Shown in pieces: positions 20,709-32,755 of a stretch of 64,000 nucleotides of DNA. The DNA is from Pseudo-nitzschia pungens (Eukaryota > Bacillariophyta > Bacillariophyceae > Bacillariales > Bacillariaceae): assembly GCA_037355855.1 (NCBI GenBank), contig CM074760.1, positions 2,534,501 to 2,598,500 of the forward strand. The letters run 5' to 3'. The position numbers were made by a program, and so were the translations under genes. How positions within the stretch are numbered: the first letter of the stretch is position 1; each line of letters starts with the position of its first letter. Below the pieces are notes generated by a model. The model was given only the letters and a program-made list of their open reading frames with translations, was not told where the DNA came from and did no database searches.

Positions 20709-21668
20709 TTACACGTCGATCGGGGGCGGCGGGGGTCGCGTGGCATTGTTCGCCGTGAAACCGGTGGCGCAGATGCGACGGGTGGACGCCGGGACGGAAC
20801 CCTCGTTGGCGCTCCTCCGAAAGCTCACCGGCTCGATGCAGGTCTTCGAAACGATCTTGGTTTCTTTCACCCTCGCGGCCGATTTCGAAATCTTGTGCTG
20901 GACGCATCGGTACGCCGATTTCAATCCCGTCTGCAGGAGGTGACACCCCAGTTTTGCCTTGTTCTGGAAGTAGACCACTTCGTACGAAGGATCCGCGGCT
21001 TCCGACCAAGCCTTCCCGAACGAGTGGATCCGCCTGGTCATAAAGGAATCGGAGCTGCACTGCGTGCCCTTGTTGGAAGACATCAGCGGAGGGGCATCCT
21101 TCAAAAAGGAATACGCCAGTATTCCGTCGAGATTCTTGACCTCCACCGTCTTCCCGACCTCGATTCCGAACGTTCCCGAGAGTTCGTCGACGAGGCGCTG
21201 AGCCTCTCGGCCGGAACGATAGCCTACTGTGCAATATAACACAATAGTGGGAATGGCGTCTCCGTGTGGCTTGTAGTTTCCTTCGACGTTGTGAACGTAG
21301 TGGTTGATCCATCGGGTGGTTTCCAGCTCGTCCATGGCAAGCCCCCCAGAAATCATGCTGACCGACCGTTCCTCCCTCGATCGAACATCGATGAGCAAGA
21401 GAGGACCAACATCACTAGTGTTGAATCGATCGCCGTCGTTTTCGTCTTCGTATTTCAGTGCATCGTCCCGTCTGTCTTCCAGCTTGTCTATTGCCCTCCA
21501 CCTCTCGACAAGCTCTTGCGAGGTCATCGTGGGGATCTTGGGGAACTGAGCATGGTACTTTTCGACCATTTCCTTGTTCTTAGCCAACCGCTTTGCTCTC
21601 ACTGACCCCAGTTTTTTTGGGTCAATATTTACCGGTTTCTTGGTGTGTTTCGATGAAGGGACCGTCAT
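20709..21668 (-). CDS. Rhodanese-domain protein
   Basis: A 319-aa single-exon protein beginning at the ATG at 21666-21668. The rhodanese fold is recognisable from LLLIDVRSREER (about 90-101, the usual ID.R..EE block) and the active-site loop CTVGYRSG with nucleophile Cys146 positioned after a beta-strand (TIVLY). Such proteins carry a persulfide for sulfur transfer, or act as regulatory single-domain rhodaneses. The N-terminal 40 residues are Lys-rich and lack a clear signal or transit peptide. The C-terminal third (about 215-319) has many Cys, Lys and Arg and no recognised domain, and ends in a run of five prolines. The gene is convergent with the preceding one. The exact sulfur donor or acceptor is unknown. 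Confidence 0.82.
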   Translation of the reverse strand: MTVPSSKHTKKPVNIDPKKLGSVRAKRLAKNKEMVEKYHAQFPKIPTMTSQELVERWRAIDKLEDRRDDALKYEDENDGDRFNTSDVGPLLLIDVRSREERSVSMISGGLAMDELETTRWINHYVHNVEGNYKPHGDAIPTIVLYCTVGYRSGREAQRLVDELSGTFGIEVGKTVEVKNLDGILAYSFLKDAPPLMSSNKGTQCSSDSFMTRRIHSFGKAWSEAADPSYEVVYFQNKAKLGCHLLQTGLKSAYRCVQHKISKSAARVKETKIVSKTCIEPVSFRRSANEGSVPASTRRICATGFTANNATRPPPPPIDV

Positions 21669-24600
21669 GGTGCCGGCTTTTTCCAGGGTGGGTGGGTGTT
21701 GTCCTCCTTATATCTTTGACAAACAATAACAATGTGCAAGTGACAAAAAAATAAAAGGAATTCCGTACAAGTTCGTATCGTATTTGTGCGAAACTCTTGA
21801 TTGTGAAAAAAAATCACCACATCACACTTCGCTCTTGTGATTTTTTTTGTTTCGATTTTCCTTGGTAACCTTTCGTAAGGCTCACTCGTAACAAAAAAAT
21901 TCGGAAGAAACAATAATACGAGTACCATACTCGCATCCCCGTCGTACTGTAAGCTTACTGTATACCCCTACTACTCCTATGGTGTAAACCTTACCACTCT
22001 AGAGCAATCCGAAGAGTATGAGTTTTTTAATGCGTTGAAATCAACTCCCACTACGGCGAACGGTATTTGTTTTGGCGAATTGGCGGGCCTTTATCACTTG
22101 TGCGGTCTGCCAAAATTCTGAATAACCCATACTAATGTTTGGTGCCGAGCTGTAAATAATGTACCAGGTCCTACTCATGACACATCCAACGAAACGAGAA
22201 CACAGTAAGGTTTAGTCACATAAAATACCAAGCACGAGTAATTACGTATTAGTTTAGAGTAATCTCTCATGGTGTTTTGAGAATCGAAGTCGAAAATACA
22301 AAATACATACGTACGTACAAAAACAAGAAAGCTTCAGGTAAACCTTACCGGTACGAGTTCTGGCAGTAGAAAGACGGGACTGTTGTATTATTTTTTACCG
22401 GTATTCATACCGTTACTCGGTTCAATTGTGCTGTTACTCATTCGATAGTGATTTCAACGTGACGATTATTGACGCCAAAAACTACATATCCCCTTATTTC
22501 TCGGACTACGGTACCCGTCGAAAACTAAAATGAATCACGTTTACCATAATGAATCATGTCGAGTGACAGCATCTTTGCTTTTTGGAATATCTCCTTGCAT
22601 ACACCACCTCTGTTCAAAGTAAAGACATCCTCTGTTAGCTAACACTCTACTCTACAATGCTCTATATTTACTTTTAAACAATCTTGCTTATTCTTCCCTT
22701 AGTAAGCTCCAGAATACAGAAATTGGGCCAAAAATTGTGTGTTTTTGAGTGACAGCATCGAGCCGGCATGGTTTTCCAGGTTTTCCAGCTTGCGCGCAGT
22801 AAAAAGAACATGATATGCGCGCATAGCAAAAAACAGAACTCATTTTTTTTGTTTCGTTTCGAATGCTGTCACTCGGCGTGTAGAAAATGTAGATGCTGTC
22901 ACTCGATCGTATGGTCCCGTGTAGAAAATGTACCAGTGTCTACATTTACCATGATGGATCAATTTTTGGCCATTTTTTGAAAAAACCACTAACTACAGGG
23001 GGCCAAAGCTATGGATGTAAGTCACTGATTTCAACAGGAGTTGTTGCAAACAGTCGGTTTATAGTGTTTACGAATAGGTTGTAACTTTCGTTGAGGAGGT
23101 TTCCGTTACTGGGAGGAGGTATTTGGTCAGATAGTGAGGCAACAATCTGTCACTCCGACGTGATTCATTTTAGTTTTTCACGGGTACCAGTATCGAGATG
23201 TCAAAGAATTTTGTCGATCATGCATGAGAAACAAATTTCTGCGTTACAGCTCTTTCGCAATAGACTACCAATGATTTACGGGTAAGTTACCTACAAGAAA
23301 CGTAAGCCAGTGTACGTAACCAATTGGAGACCATGACATCGTGATCGCATTGTTTGTTTCTTAGATTTTCGAGCAGAGGCAAAAAATGTCTGATTTCGAA
23401 TTACAGGCAAGTGGAATTCTTGTCAATTTTGCCATCAGATGCAATGGGTAATCTAAAGCAAGAGAAAGAATGGGCGGCAGATTCAATCATTAATGTATTT
23501 TTTACCAAGTGACAAAATCCATCTGGTTCATTGCATAGCATAATTGTAAGCTCAAATCTGATACTGTGATCATTCCGACTCGACAATAGAGAAAGGCACG
23601 AAGGCACGCTGAGATTATGATATATAGACTAGTACCAGTTTGACAAAGGACAACTGATGAAAGCAAACCAGCACATTTAGTTGCTGCTGGGATTAGCTTT
23701 CTTTAACACAAAATGTTTGAGTCACCATACTACTAGTACTAGTAAGGAGAGTTTCAAAATCTAAAATGCCACTATGATAGTGCACCATTGAACATTGCTT
23801 CTCTCAAACTCTGCTGAGCTTGTGTCAACAAGTTTTAAAAATCCACTCGGAAGGTGTTTAGTTTATTTTGAAATGTTCGATTACGGTAGGATTGCAAATT
23901 GCTTCAAATACGAAGTAAATAAGATACAATCAAAGTAAGCCTTATCGTACATGGCTTTGACAGGAACAGGAAAACGTAAGGTTTACTGTAGTACGTTTTT
24001 ACGTCCCCTATTTCATACGAAGTAAGTTACTAGTAAAAAATGCTTCGTACATTACGTAATTACCAGTAGTCGTACCGGTAACTTACTTCTTTTTTTAAAA
24101 AAATACTTCGTAATAATGTGTCTCCTTGAAAAGTTGAGAATGGTTCGCCAGTCACACAAAGGCAGTCCAGTCCCTTTTTTTAAAAAAAAAAGTGAGACAT
24201 TTTGGTGCAGATTTTCATCCCCAACGCATTCCACGGAACGCAACATAGCGATGCGCAATACGATTAGATGTAAGCTACGGAATGTACGAAACCTCTACGG
24301 CAAATTGGTACAAGAAGTAATCTTACTTGTATCATTCAGGTCCCATTTTCGTATCAACGGAGCTATGTCGTCGAGTCAAAAAACAAGAAAATGGTTCGTC
24401 TTGCCATATGTCCTATTGTTCTGAAGATTTATTCGGAACAGATTCTGTTGTAACCCATTCACTCTTACCAGTAAGGTTACGATCATTGCTTTGTACGAAG
24501 TACTTTTTACGACCTCTCACAATGATACGAAAATTTTACGACCTCGCAAAAAACTGTGTACCCAATCGCATTGAATGGCAATAATCCCTATTTGACTGCA

Positions 24601-24862
24601 TTTTTCTGCACTTTAGCACTTGAGAACTGCAGCAACACGAAGTGTCACAGCTTCGCCCTAGTCTCGAATCTCGAATTGAATGGCAGCATTGCATAAGGCA
24701 AACTTCATCATCACAATTCGAAATTCTTCGGATCTTCTTACGACTACCGTAGATCAGCGAAAACTCCCACTTCCGCTTCCATTCCACTTCGTAATTCGGA
24801 AGACATCACTGTCATTATTTTTATTGCAGTCACTTTAATGCAACCGATATCCAACAATCAAG
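21669..24862. other. Long gene-free region with a foldback element
   Basis: About 3.2 kb without a supportable gene. It holds the foldback element at 22510-23188, and many TAAGGTTA, TACGAAGTA and CGTAAC motifs, especially at 21940-22350 and 23900-24490. ACTAGT triplets occur near 23730-23745. Confidence 0.6.
22510..23188. mobile_element. Non-coding foldback / MITE-like element with inverted arms
   Basis: The 30-bp segment at 22510-22539 is nearly the reverse complement of 23159-23188 (about 28 of 30 bases), both reading from GGTACCCG to AATCACG in the outside-in direction. Inside the arms a 12-13-bp word GAGTGACAGCATC occurs at 22561-22573 and 22747-22759, and inverted at 22863-22874 and 22892-22904; a related GAGTGACAG lies inverted near 23145-23153. 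No transposase is encoded. The outer borders are approximate and no target duplication was established. Confidence 0.6.
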
Positions 24863-25948
24863 ATGAATTTTAATTACCTCGCCCTAATTTCCCTTTTGTC
24901 GTCTACGACGACGAATTGCGCCTTTGCATTTTCGCCCAGACACTCCACTCTCTCCAAGCCCACCCCTGCTTCTTCTCTCTCCATGATCTCCCCCGGCTCG
25001 AAGAACGTCGTAGCCTTCACCACGACGATACACCGTGAAGAAGTCGACCTCGAGTCCCTCACTCTACCACAGCTCGAGCAGATGCAGCACGAGCTGGAAA
25101 ACCTCAATGCTGCTTGCACCGAAGAGTGCACCCAAACGAATCCTGAGTGCGACGTTGTACTCAAGGACGAGCGTGATGACGCCATTGTTCAGATTCAGAA
25201 TGTCATCAGCGAACGAACCGGCAAGAACTCCAACTTGAAGTACGTTGACATGGACGCTGTCCGTGAAATGATCCAACAACCTTGGACGCACTCCCTCCAA
25301 ACGATCCGAAAACAGATTAAGGCCATGGAGATTCTGAATTGTGAGTGTACCGAAGACGGAAACCAGACCGATCCCGTCTGTGATGTCCAGCTGAAGGACG
25401 AACGGGATGCCGCCATTGAGACACTGAGTCTCTACATGAAGAGCGTCCAGAAGATGCTCGAAACAGAGGGCATCAAGGTCCAAGAAGAAGAAAGGAATCG
25501 CAAGAGCGAGGCAGAATCTTCCAAGATATGTCTTGACGCCCGTGTCGAAGAGGGGGCCACCGAAGTTGCCACTATCTTCGACATGGGCGAAATTCGTGCT
25601 TGTGTCGACCAGCCAGGATCCCGATCTCTGTCGGAGATGCAAAACATGTTGACCCAATTAGAGGCGGTCCACAACGCTTGCACCGAGGAGGGATGCCAAA
25701 CCAATCCCGAATGCGACGTTGAAGTCAAAGCTGAGCGTGACGCTCTCATGGAATCTCTCGTATCGCAGATTCAAGATGCCAAGCTATGCATGGATCAAAT
25801 CAAGGCCTTCGCGGAACAGGGCGACGACCTCGACAATGTCGCAGTAGAGGAGCTGATGAACACTGTCATCAACACTATTCCGAACTTGCCCAATGCCAAG
25901 AAAGGGCAGTTTAGCGGACCAAGCGACGAGTTTTTGGTTCAAATCTAA
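24863..25948 (+). CDS. Plastid-targeted protein with three CTEE...QTNPxCDV repeats
   Basis: A 361-aa protein from the ATG at 24863. Residues 1-22 make a signal peptide that ends CAFA before FSPRH, an ASAFAP-like site with Phe at +1, so import into the plastid is predicted. The mature protein is acidic and helical. It contains three copies of a unit in which a Leu-rich amphipathic helix leads into CTEE/D..QTNPECDV, followed by LKDERDxAI and a further helix; the motifs start at Cys85, Cys162 (with an extra Cys160) and Cys273. Each copy has two conserved Cys about 11-12 residues apart. No enzyme motif is visible. I know no named family with this repeat, so the function is unassigned; a structural or redox-sensitive stromal protein is possible. 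Confidence 0.8.
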   Translation: MNFNYLALISLLSSTTTNCAFAFSPRHSTLSKPTPASSLSMISPGSKNVVAFTTTIHREEVDLESLTLPQLEQMQHELENLNAACTEECTQTNPECDVVLKDERDDAIVQIQNVISERTGKNSNLKYVDMDAVREMIQQPWTHSLQTIRKQIKAMEILNCECTEDGNQTDPVCDVQLKDERDAAIETLSLYMKSVQKMLETEGIKVQEEERNRKSEAESSKICLDARVEEGATEVATIFDMGEIRACVDQPGSRSLSEMQNMLTQLEAVHNACTEEGCQTNPECDVEVKAERDALMESLVSQIQDAKLCMDQIKAFAEQGDDLDNVAVEELMNTVINTIPNLPNAKKGQFSGPSDEFLVQI

Positions 25949-28341
25949 TTCTTCCGAACTCGTTTCTGAGTCCCGTTGTAAAGTCAAGACAAGGGGCGAA
26001 CTGAATGATTCTAACCATGTCATCACAGGAAAGAAAAGAATCAGACTGCACTTTCATTCAATCATTAACACAATTACTCCTTCTCGAAAGCGTAAAGGTC
26101 AATGGCGATAACCTGGCTTTCTTCAATCTGTCTCTCAGTTTTTGGGAACAATCACATACTGTAATTTTGTAATATTAACCCGAACGGAGCATCTCTATCT
26201 TTTCGTATTTGAACAATTCTAGTGTTTAGCGTTATAAATCCTGCGTCGCCGAACAATTGCGTAGCCGATTACAGTATTCCGAGTCCTTCTGCGAATAGCG
26301 TTTAAAATGAGAGGACTACGATGGGTAAGATTACGCAGGTCGAAACATCTAAGTTAGGAACGAAGTAAAAATTTGCCTTGCGCGTTTTAACGAAAGCAGG
26401 AAAGTGAATAGCAACGACACAACGGAATGCAAAGAGTTCGCATGGATGATATGCTAAAATGTTGATGATGTGATATCTTCTCATTACATCATAATGATAA
26501 TGGAAACCATCATGTATTGACTGATCAGCAACTTGTGGCAATGGTGACAAGAACTCTATAGAGCTAGTACTAGTAATACTCCTAGTACTACTGCTGGTTC
26601 TTGCATGTACTTCTTCTACTAGTGGTAACTAAAAATTTGCTTTTCAATCTCTCCGCCCTCGTCGTTTCGTCACTTTGTGAACAAAAGTAGGGCTGGGTTG
26701 GGCACATGGATGGCAAAGCTGATGATACCTTGCGTCAATTACTGGATGCAATTGCGGCACTCGAGAGAAAAGTGTCAACAATGCTACTAACATGGTGTCA
26801 CCGAAGTTTTCATTTTTTTACTAGCAGTTGGAGTTGCGATGGAGCTCATGAAAGGTCATCCATCAGTCATCTCTCAAAGTATCGGCATTCGTGAATGAAT
26901 GAATCAGATTTTTTTCGCTCGTGCGTGCAACCTTCGCAAAGAATGGAATTCAGCGCGATGAAGAAACAACCAAATCGTTGCGTCATCTGTTCCAAGCGAT
27001 TTACACTTAGCATTATTTCATAGAGAACCTAATTCACTTAACAAAGCTTATGACTGTGACATCTGGATCGTCATGACAGAAAGTATTTCTGATTGGTCGA
27101 TAACTTGGAACAGTCGTATCGCGTTTAAGGTGCACGTGCTATCCCGGAAGCATTATTCGCGGGGCAACAATAGAAATAGAAGAAAACAAGAATCCACTCC
27201 GTTCTTCTTTTATTTGAGGCACCATGGTCGGATTGTATTGTCTTCCGTTCTTCTATGTCGAGACGATAATGATCGTTCTTCGTTTCTGACTTCTACGATT
27301 AAAATGCGATATTCTTAGCCCTATTACAGCCATACGTTTGGAACCGAATCCATTTTCTGAGCCGTCAGGATCCAAGTACACGTCAGTTCTGTTCCAGTGT
27401 AATGTCAAGCTTCCGATGGATACTGTACTAGACGAGGAACATGTACGTACGGGGTTCCTCGATTTTGGCTGCCACGTTTTCTCATCGAACATCTGCTTGG
27501 GATCACACATTACATAAGACGCGAGCCAGTGTTTGTTTTTAAGTTCACAAAACAATCCGAAAGAGTTCCATCGTTTCCTCAACCCCACTTTCTTCCCGCT
27601 GTCGTCACGACTTCAAGGCATTCCCTCGGAACAAAAGGCCGTTCAAGCATATTACTTACGCACTAACCATCTGCCTGACTTTTATCTATGTGTTTTGATA
27701 ACGGGAAAAGGACGGCCATCACGACAGGACATCTTGCCCACCCGTATTTCTCTACTTTTAGAAAGAGGAACAACACATCAGCATCGTGAAACCCAAGAAT
27801 TAACAATTAACGGAGTTTTGACAATATTCGTTCGGCATTGCTGCCTCCTTCCCTTTATTGTACGTACTTCCTGCACGTCGATAGAATCGAATTAATAATA
27901 ATAATCTCTGTCCGTGATCACACCCATCACGCTCCCAACTACTCCACACGGTACTAACCGAATTGCAATAGAACCAGAACCCGAGTGCCAAGCGCTGTCA
28001 CAATCGCTCGAACGAACAAACATCTTGTGATACCGGGATCATCGACATCATCCCTCTTTCTGTCATTAATTGATCATCAACATAGGACGAGGCCGAGACG
28101 CAACAACCAAAACAAAAAAAAAAAAAAACAAACGAGCAACGATTCAGCGAGAGGGATAGGCGTGGACTATCGAGCTGTGTGCTGTGCAGAAGGACCGTAG
28201 TTTAAGAATAGTAGTGTTTCCAGAAGCATCGACACGGCCTTAGAACACGCATCCACAGCCACAGCCACAGCCACAGCCATAGTCATAGTCATACCCACAG
28301 CCTCATCACGCAACAAAACTAAGGAACAAAGCACCACAGGA
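25949..28341. other. Intergenic region
   Basis: No gene is supported. ACTAGT-type triplets occur at about 26565-26630, a poly(A) tract at about 28113-28130, and a CCACAG/CATAGT hexamer run at 28251-28303 just before the next gene. Open frames of 60-120 codons at 26706-26894 and 27533-27895 look random. Confidence 0.55.
28251..28303. repeat. (CCACAG)n hexamer run
   Basis: About seven imperfect hexamers 40 bp upstream of the ankyrin gene start, probably in its 5' UTR. Confidence 0.8.
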
Positions 28342-30663
28342 ATGAATCACTACCACCACACCATCAGTGGTGGCGTGACCGGTGCTCTTCCGGCCTCTAC
28401 GGCAGGATCAGCCCCCGTTCACAACCACCCACACTTACACCACCAACAGCACCACCAACAGCACCACCCCCAACATCAGCATCAACATCAACATCTCCCA
28501 CAAAACCAGCTCCCTATTGCCCCCTCGCCACACGTGGCAGCCGGACACAAGCGCAAGCTGATTCCATCCAACAGCGCCACCATTGTAAACGCCGCGGCGA
28601 CAAGTGCTGTTGGCACCGACAAATCTTCTATGCCTAGACCAGCCACCGCTCCCGCCATCATTGGTTCTCCGGTAAAAGCTGCTCCGACTCCGGCCCCCAA
28701 CGTCTCTCCCTCGGACTACTGGAAGGGGCTCCTGAACGAGTGGAGAGTTCCCATTCTGGACACGGTGGGCATCGAACAGGACTCAGACGACACCGTTGAG
28801 TTTCTCGAGACGACACCAGAACGCATCGAGGCGTACCAAAACATCGAGCTGCTGACCGCTGTCCGACGCAGAGACCTGGCGACCCTCAAGAGGATTGCAG
28901 CCGAGAAGGCAGCCAACAACTCCACCATGAACGCATGCAATCGATTTGGTGAAAGCATACTGCACCTTGCTTGTAGAAAGGGGAGTCTGGACGTGGTGCA
29001 ACTCCTGGTGGGAGAGGGAAGCTCGCAGCCCCTTCCGGGATGCGACTGCAGCTTGCTCGTTCGAGACGACTACGGCCGAACGGTGTTGCACGATGCGTGT
29101 TGGACCATAAGCCCGCCATGGCAACTCGTGAAACTCATTCTCAAGAAGGCACCCGTCTTGTGGCGGGTGAGCGATGTGCGGGGACACCTAGCCTTGCAGT
29201 ACGTACCCAAAAGCGTCTGGCCCCAGTGGATAGAGTTTTTGACAAAAAACAAAGAATTGTTGAAACGAGTCATGATTCACGCATATCACCGAATCGATAT
29301 TGCACACCAACCGATGCCACAAGAGACATCCCGGCAACCCACAGCCGGCACTCCCCTGTTGCCCCGTTTGACCGGAAACCTTCCCCAGTCGACTCCTGCG
29401 CCCGTCACCAGCGCCCCCGCCGTGACAGCTTCCGGTGAACCGAAGGCATCTCCATCTCCTCCGCTGTCGACGGTGCAAACCTCAACTCGATCGTCGGATC
29501 CCTCCACGATTGCTCAGCAAGCCAACGCCGTATTGGCGAGGGCCCTCGCCCAGGCCAACCCAGCCATGGTCCAGGCCCTCTCAATGGGCGTTCAATCCCG
29601 GCAACTCAAACAGGGAGTTCAGGCGATACCGCCGGCTTCCACCTCACACCAAGCATCACCACAGACACAGCCCACTCTGGCAACCCAAGGAACGATACAC
29701 GCACAGCCATTGGTATCCGCGGCGCCCGCACCCGGACCTGCGACCGCAGCCCTCGATGAGGCGCTCAAGGCCCAGGCCGAGATGCGAGCGCAGAAGAGGT
29801 CCGAGCTACAGGGGGCGGCTTCGGAACGACTCATCCACAAGCCGTTTGTCAAGCAGGAAGCCCAGACGGTGCGACTTCCACCTCCACCCAATGAATCGAA
29901 GCAAGCACCGCTCCCGTACGCTCCCTCCATCAGCATGATTGCGCAACGATTGGCGGGATACCAAAAGGCCACCGCCATCAAAGATGCGCAACTCAAACAG
30001 AAACAGGAGACTCTTCGACTCCAAAAAGAATCGCGGGTGCAGACTTCGTCCGAAATCCATGCGGTCCGGAATCCTCTCCCGGCCGTTCCAAATCCCCTGC
30101 TGACCACCAGCGAAAACGAGGCGGTTTTGCAGGAAGTACCGAAGGCAATGAATGCGGCGAACCAACTAGTTGTGGCAGAAGCTACGACCACCCAGCACAA
30201 TACAGCGGTACCAAATCCCATCATTTTAACTGGAGAAGAAGCATCGGTTGTCCCCAGTGCTGCTCCCATTGAAAACTCGTCCGAGGAGGCAACAGCTGGA
30301 ATGCAAATCAAACCGGGCATGAACTCCAGTGGAAGCAGCAATAGCAATTGTAGCAACAACTCGGCTTCCTCCTTGACCATGTCGGGATCCGCATCGGAAG
30401 CAGAACAACAAGAGACGTTTTCAACGACCACCACTACTACCAATACTGTTAGTGACAATTTGACCTCAAAGGTTTCAGCATCGGTTGCTGCAACAGCCTC
30501 TGATCCCGCAAATGATTCGACAACGAGGGAGGACGGGTCACCCAAAGAATCCGAAGCCACAGGCAACAAGGATGAGAAAGAAGACAAGGATGGAGTCAGT
30601 TCGATATCCGATACTGACTACAAGTCTGACCTTTCGGAGTCGAAGAAACGAATTGTTGGTTGA
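28342..30663 (+). CDS. Ankyrin-repeat protein with His/Gln-rich N-terminus
   Basis: A 773-aa single-exon protein from the ATG at 28342. The first 60 residues are dominated by His and Gln (HQHQHQH runs). After a short basic HKRKLIP, which could be a nuclear signal, comes a conserved-looking lead-in (DYWKGLLNEWRVPILDTVGIEQ) and then about three ankyrin repeats (roughly residues 170-300), recognisable from GESILHLACRKGSLDVVQLL and GRTVLHDACW. The remaining 450 residues are low complexity, rich in Ala, Pro, Gln, Ser, Thr and Asn, with a polyThr/Ser stretch and an acidic end. The pattern suggests a scaffold or transcription-associated protein acting by protein contacts. No catalytic motif is seen, and the partner is unknown. 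Confidence 0.82.
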   Translation: MNHYHHTISGGVTGALPASTAGSAPVHNHPHLHHQQHHQQHHPQHQHQHQHLPQNQLPIAPSPHVAAGHKRKLIPSNSATIVNAAATSAVGTDKSSMPRPATAPAIIGSPVKAAPTPAPNVSPSDYWKGLLNEWRVPILDTVGIEQDSDDTVEFLETTPERIEAYQNIELLTAVRRRDLATLKRIAAEKAANNSTMNACNRFGESILHLACRKGSLDVVQLLVGEGSSQPLPGCDCSLLVRDDYGRTVLHDACWTISPPWQLVKLILKKAPVLWRVSDVRGHLALQYVPKSVWPQWIEFLTKNKELLKRVMIHAYHRIDIAHQPMPQETSRQPTAGTPLLPRLTGNLPQSTPAPVTSAPAVTASGEPKASPSPPLSTVQTSTRSSDPSTIAQQANAVLARALAQANPAMVQALSMGVQSRQLKQGVQAIPPASTSHQASPQTQPTLATQGTIHAQPLVSAAPAPGPATAALDEALKAQAEMRAQKRSELQGAASERLIHKPFVKQEAQTVRLPPPPNESKQAPLPYAPSISMIAQRLAGYQKATAIKDAQLKQKQETLRLQKESRVQTSSEIHAVRNPLPAVPNPLLTTSENEAVLQEVPKAMNAANQLVVAEATTTQHNTAVPNPIILTGEEASVVPSAAPIENSSEEATAGMQIKPGMNSSGSSNSNCSNNSASSLTMSGSASEAEQQETFSTTTTTTNTVSDNLTSKVSASVAATASDPANDSTTREDGSPKESEATGNKDEKEDKDGVSSISDTDYKSDLSESKKRIVG

Positions 30664-32755
30664 AGCAATCTTGACCTAGCGATCTACATCAAAAAATATA
30701 TGTTTTCAGCGCGCACACTCAACTCGGTGGAGCAATGGTAGATAAGCTCGAGGGGTAAAGTACAGGAGGCAAAAATGGAGGGAATGAAAACATTCGGAAA
30801 TCGTTTCTAATCAACGTACGTCCCGATCCGGGACATCAGAGAGGACCTATGTGTGGGGGTGGGTTTTCTTCGCTTTTTAGATGATCATTTAGAGTTGAAC
30901 ACAGGAACGAGAGTCGATGAATTTTTACTGCCGTATCTACCAGAAGAAGAAACACCAAAGATATTACTACTCGTCCGGATCGGTGATCCGAGACGCTGTT
31001 TAACTTGGAGGATATAATTATTGATTGCTAGTACGCACTGTAGTACGAACAGCAGAAAGGGGTTTCCACTTTCTTTTTTCTTGTCAGCTAGTATTTCACA
31101 GGGGAGGAACTGGATTGATTGCTCTCGTCTCTTGGATGTTCCATTGCACAGACAATTGAGATACTAGATGGTTCCTTCCTCTTCGAATACTGCCGTTAGT
31201 AGTAACATGTGCCAAGCAGACTACTACTACTACTACTAGTGGGAATACTCCATCACAAAATTACCTTCCAACAGTGCTACCTGCATATTCGTAACAAACA
31301 CGATAAGAATAATGATAATAACACTGTATATTTTTTGCCTAATCGTTGTTTATGAGTACAGATCTTATGGCATAATATCATTCTTCCACTACTACTAGCA
31401 CTAGTAGTACTATTGAAAGGATTTTGCCTCCTCATTATACTATTATAGTAGATACCAAGAACTATTTGTTTTAAAACAACATGTGATGGGAAAGCTGAGT
31501 TGTAGAGTGCTCTGCAACCAATTCCCACATTCAGGTTTTCAACGAGGAGTGAAAAGCACACTGTCCCAATGCAAACTATTTTGCAATAACATCCAACTTC
31601 CAGTCTACTAAATCATATAATTTTCTGGGAGCCTAGTAGTAGTACTGCTACTACTAGTAGTAGTACATGTTGACAACCAGGACGAGGCAGGAATCAGAAG
31701 GGTCCAAAAGGAAAAGTTTGAAGAATGGACCCGACCCTGTTACTACTACTAGTAGTAGTAATATTAGTACTAGGAGGAGACCCTGTGGCGGTGGAGGGAA
31801 CCTCCTCAGCAGTGGCAGAAGTGGCAACTGGCTGGATGCCAAATTTGGCGGAAAATCGAATTCAGAGAACGAAGAATCAGAGAAAGTAGTAGTAGAACTA
31901 CTACTAGTACTACTTAATAGTAGTAATACGCAATACCGAAGAAGCAGCAAAAGAAAGCAATATTACTACTAGTACTAGCTAGTAGTAGTAGTAAGGTTAC
32001 TAGTACTGCTACTGGCCGGCACGATGGGTTTGTTCAAAATGGATGTGCTTGTTTACTACGAAGTAACATATTTTTTCACCGACTTCGTCGACCTGAGGGG
32101 AAAGAAGACCGGTTTCAAGTGGTCTTCCAGTAAAAAAATGTTAATACGAGCCACGACTGTCGACCACTCTACAGACAGGGAACAACCTGTACGGGTATCT
32201 GCTGAGGTGTTCTTCCGAATGCGGTATCTGTCCGGTCTCCTCCCGTCCGTGTGTCGACACCCTCTTTACCTTGAGAATGGTGGGTTCGTAGGGGGATACG
32301 GTATTAATGTACTCAACCGTGAAAGATGTTATGAGTTGTGACACAATGATAGAGGATGGCTCGAAATTTAATGGTATTCAAATAATTATCCAGCCATGAA
32401 TATGCTAAATTGGCGAGTGCGCGATTAAATTTGTCGATGACAAAACACCGGGTGGGAGATCATGAGCGATCGCCAGTCACAAAATCTCGCCAAAAGCAAA
32501 AGCATGATCACAACTACGAAAAAGTAACCGTCGGATCATTCGCGGAACTTTTTTTCAGTAGTTCCCAGCTGCGTTTAATCATATGCAACATCATACAATT
32601 TCTGTCACTTTATTTCCTTCGACTGAGAAACAGCAATATTTCACCAGCAGTTTATTTGCTATTGCACATCACAAACAAGCTCGAGCTTTAAAGCAACAAC
32701 TAGAGTGATTAGGAACGAGTGTCGACAGAATTAGTGCATCAGCATTCGAAACAAA
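30664..32755. other. Intergenic region rich in ACTAGT triplets
   Basis: No supported gene. Triplet arrays are at about 31215-31245, 31383-31415 and 31630-32005. Open frames there are produced by the repeats (runs of Tyr, Ser, Leu or Val). A GTAAGGTTAC motif at 31991-32000 lies about 750 bp before the next start. Confidence 0.6.
31630..32005. repeat. ACTAGTAGT-type triplet arrays
   Basis: Several blocks of TAG/CTA triplets (31634-31665, 31741-31772, 31888-31928, 31963-32005), interrupted by non-repetitive sequence. Confidence 0.8.

Noticed and set aside
20703..21239. A 178-codon plus-strand frame opposite the rhodanese gene
   Set aside because: It lies wholly antisense to a protein with a recognisable active site, and its own translation shows no domain.
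29619..30587. A 322-codon minus-strand frame in the ankyrin gene
   Set aside because: Antisense of the low-complexity tail; no recognisable domain.
30960..31972. Tyr-, Ser- and Val-rich frames on both strands
   Set aside because: They arise from translation of TAC/GTA triplet repeats.
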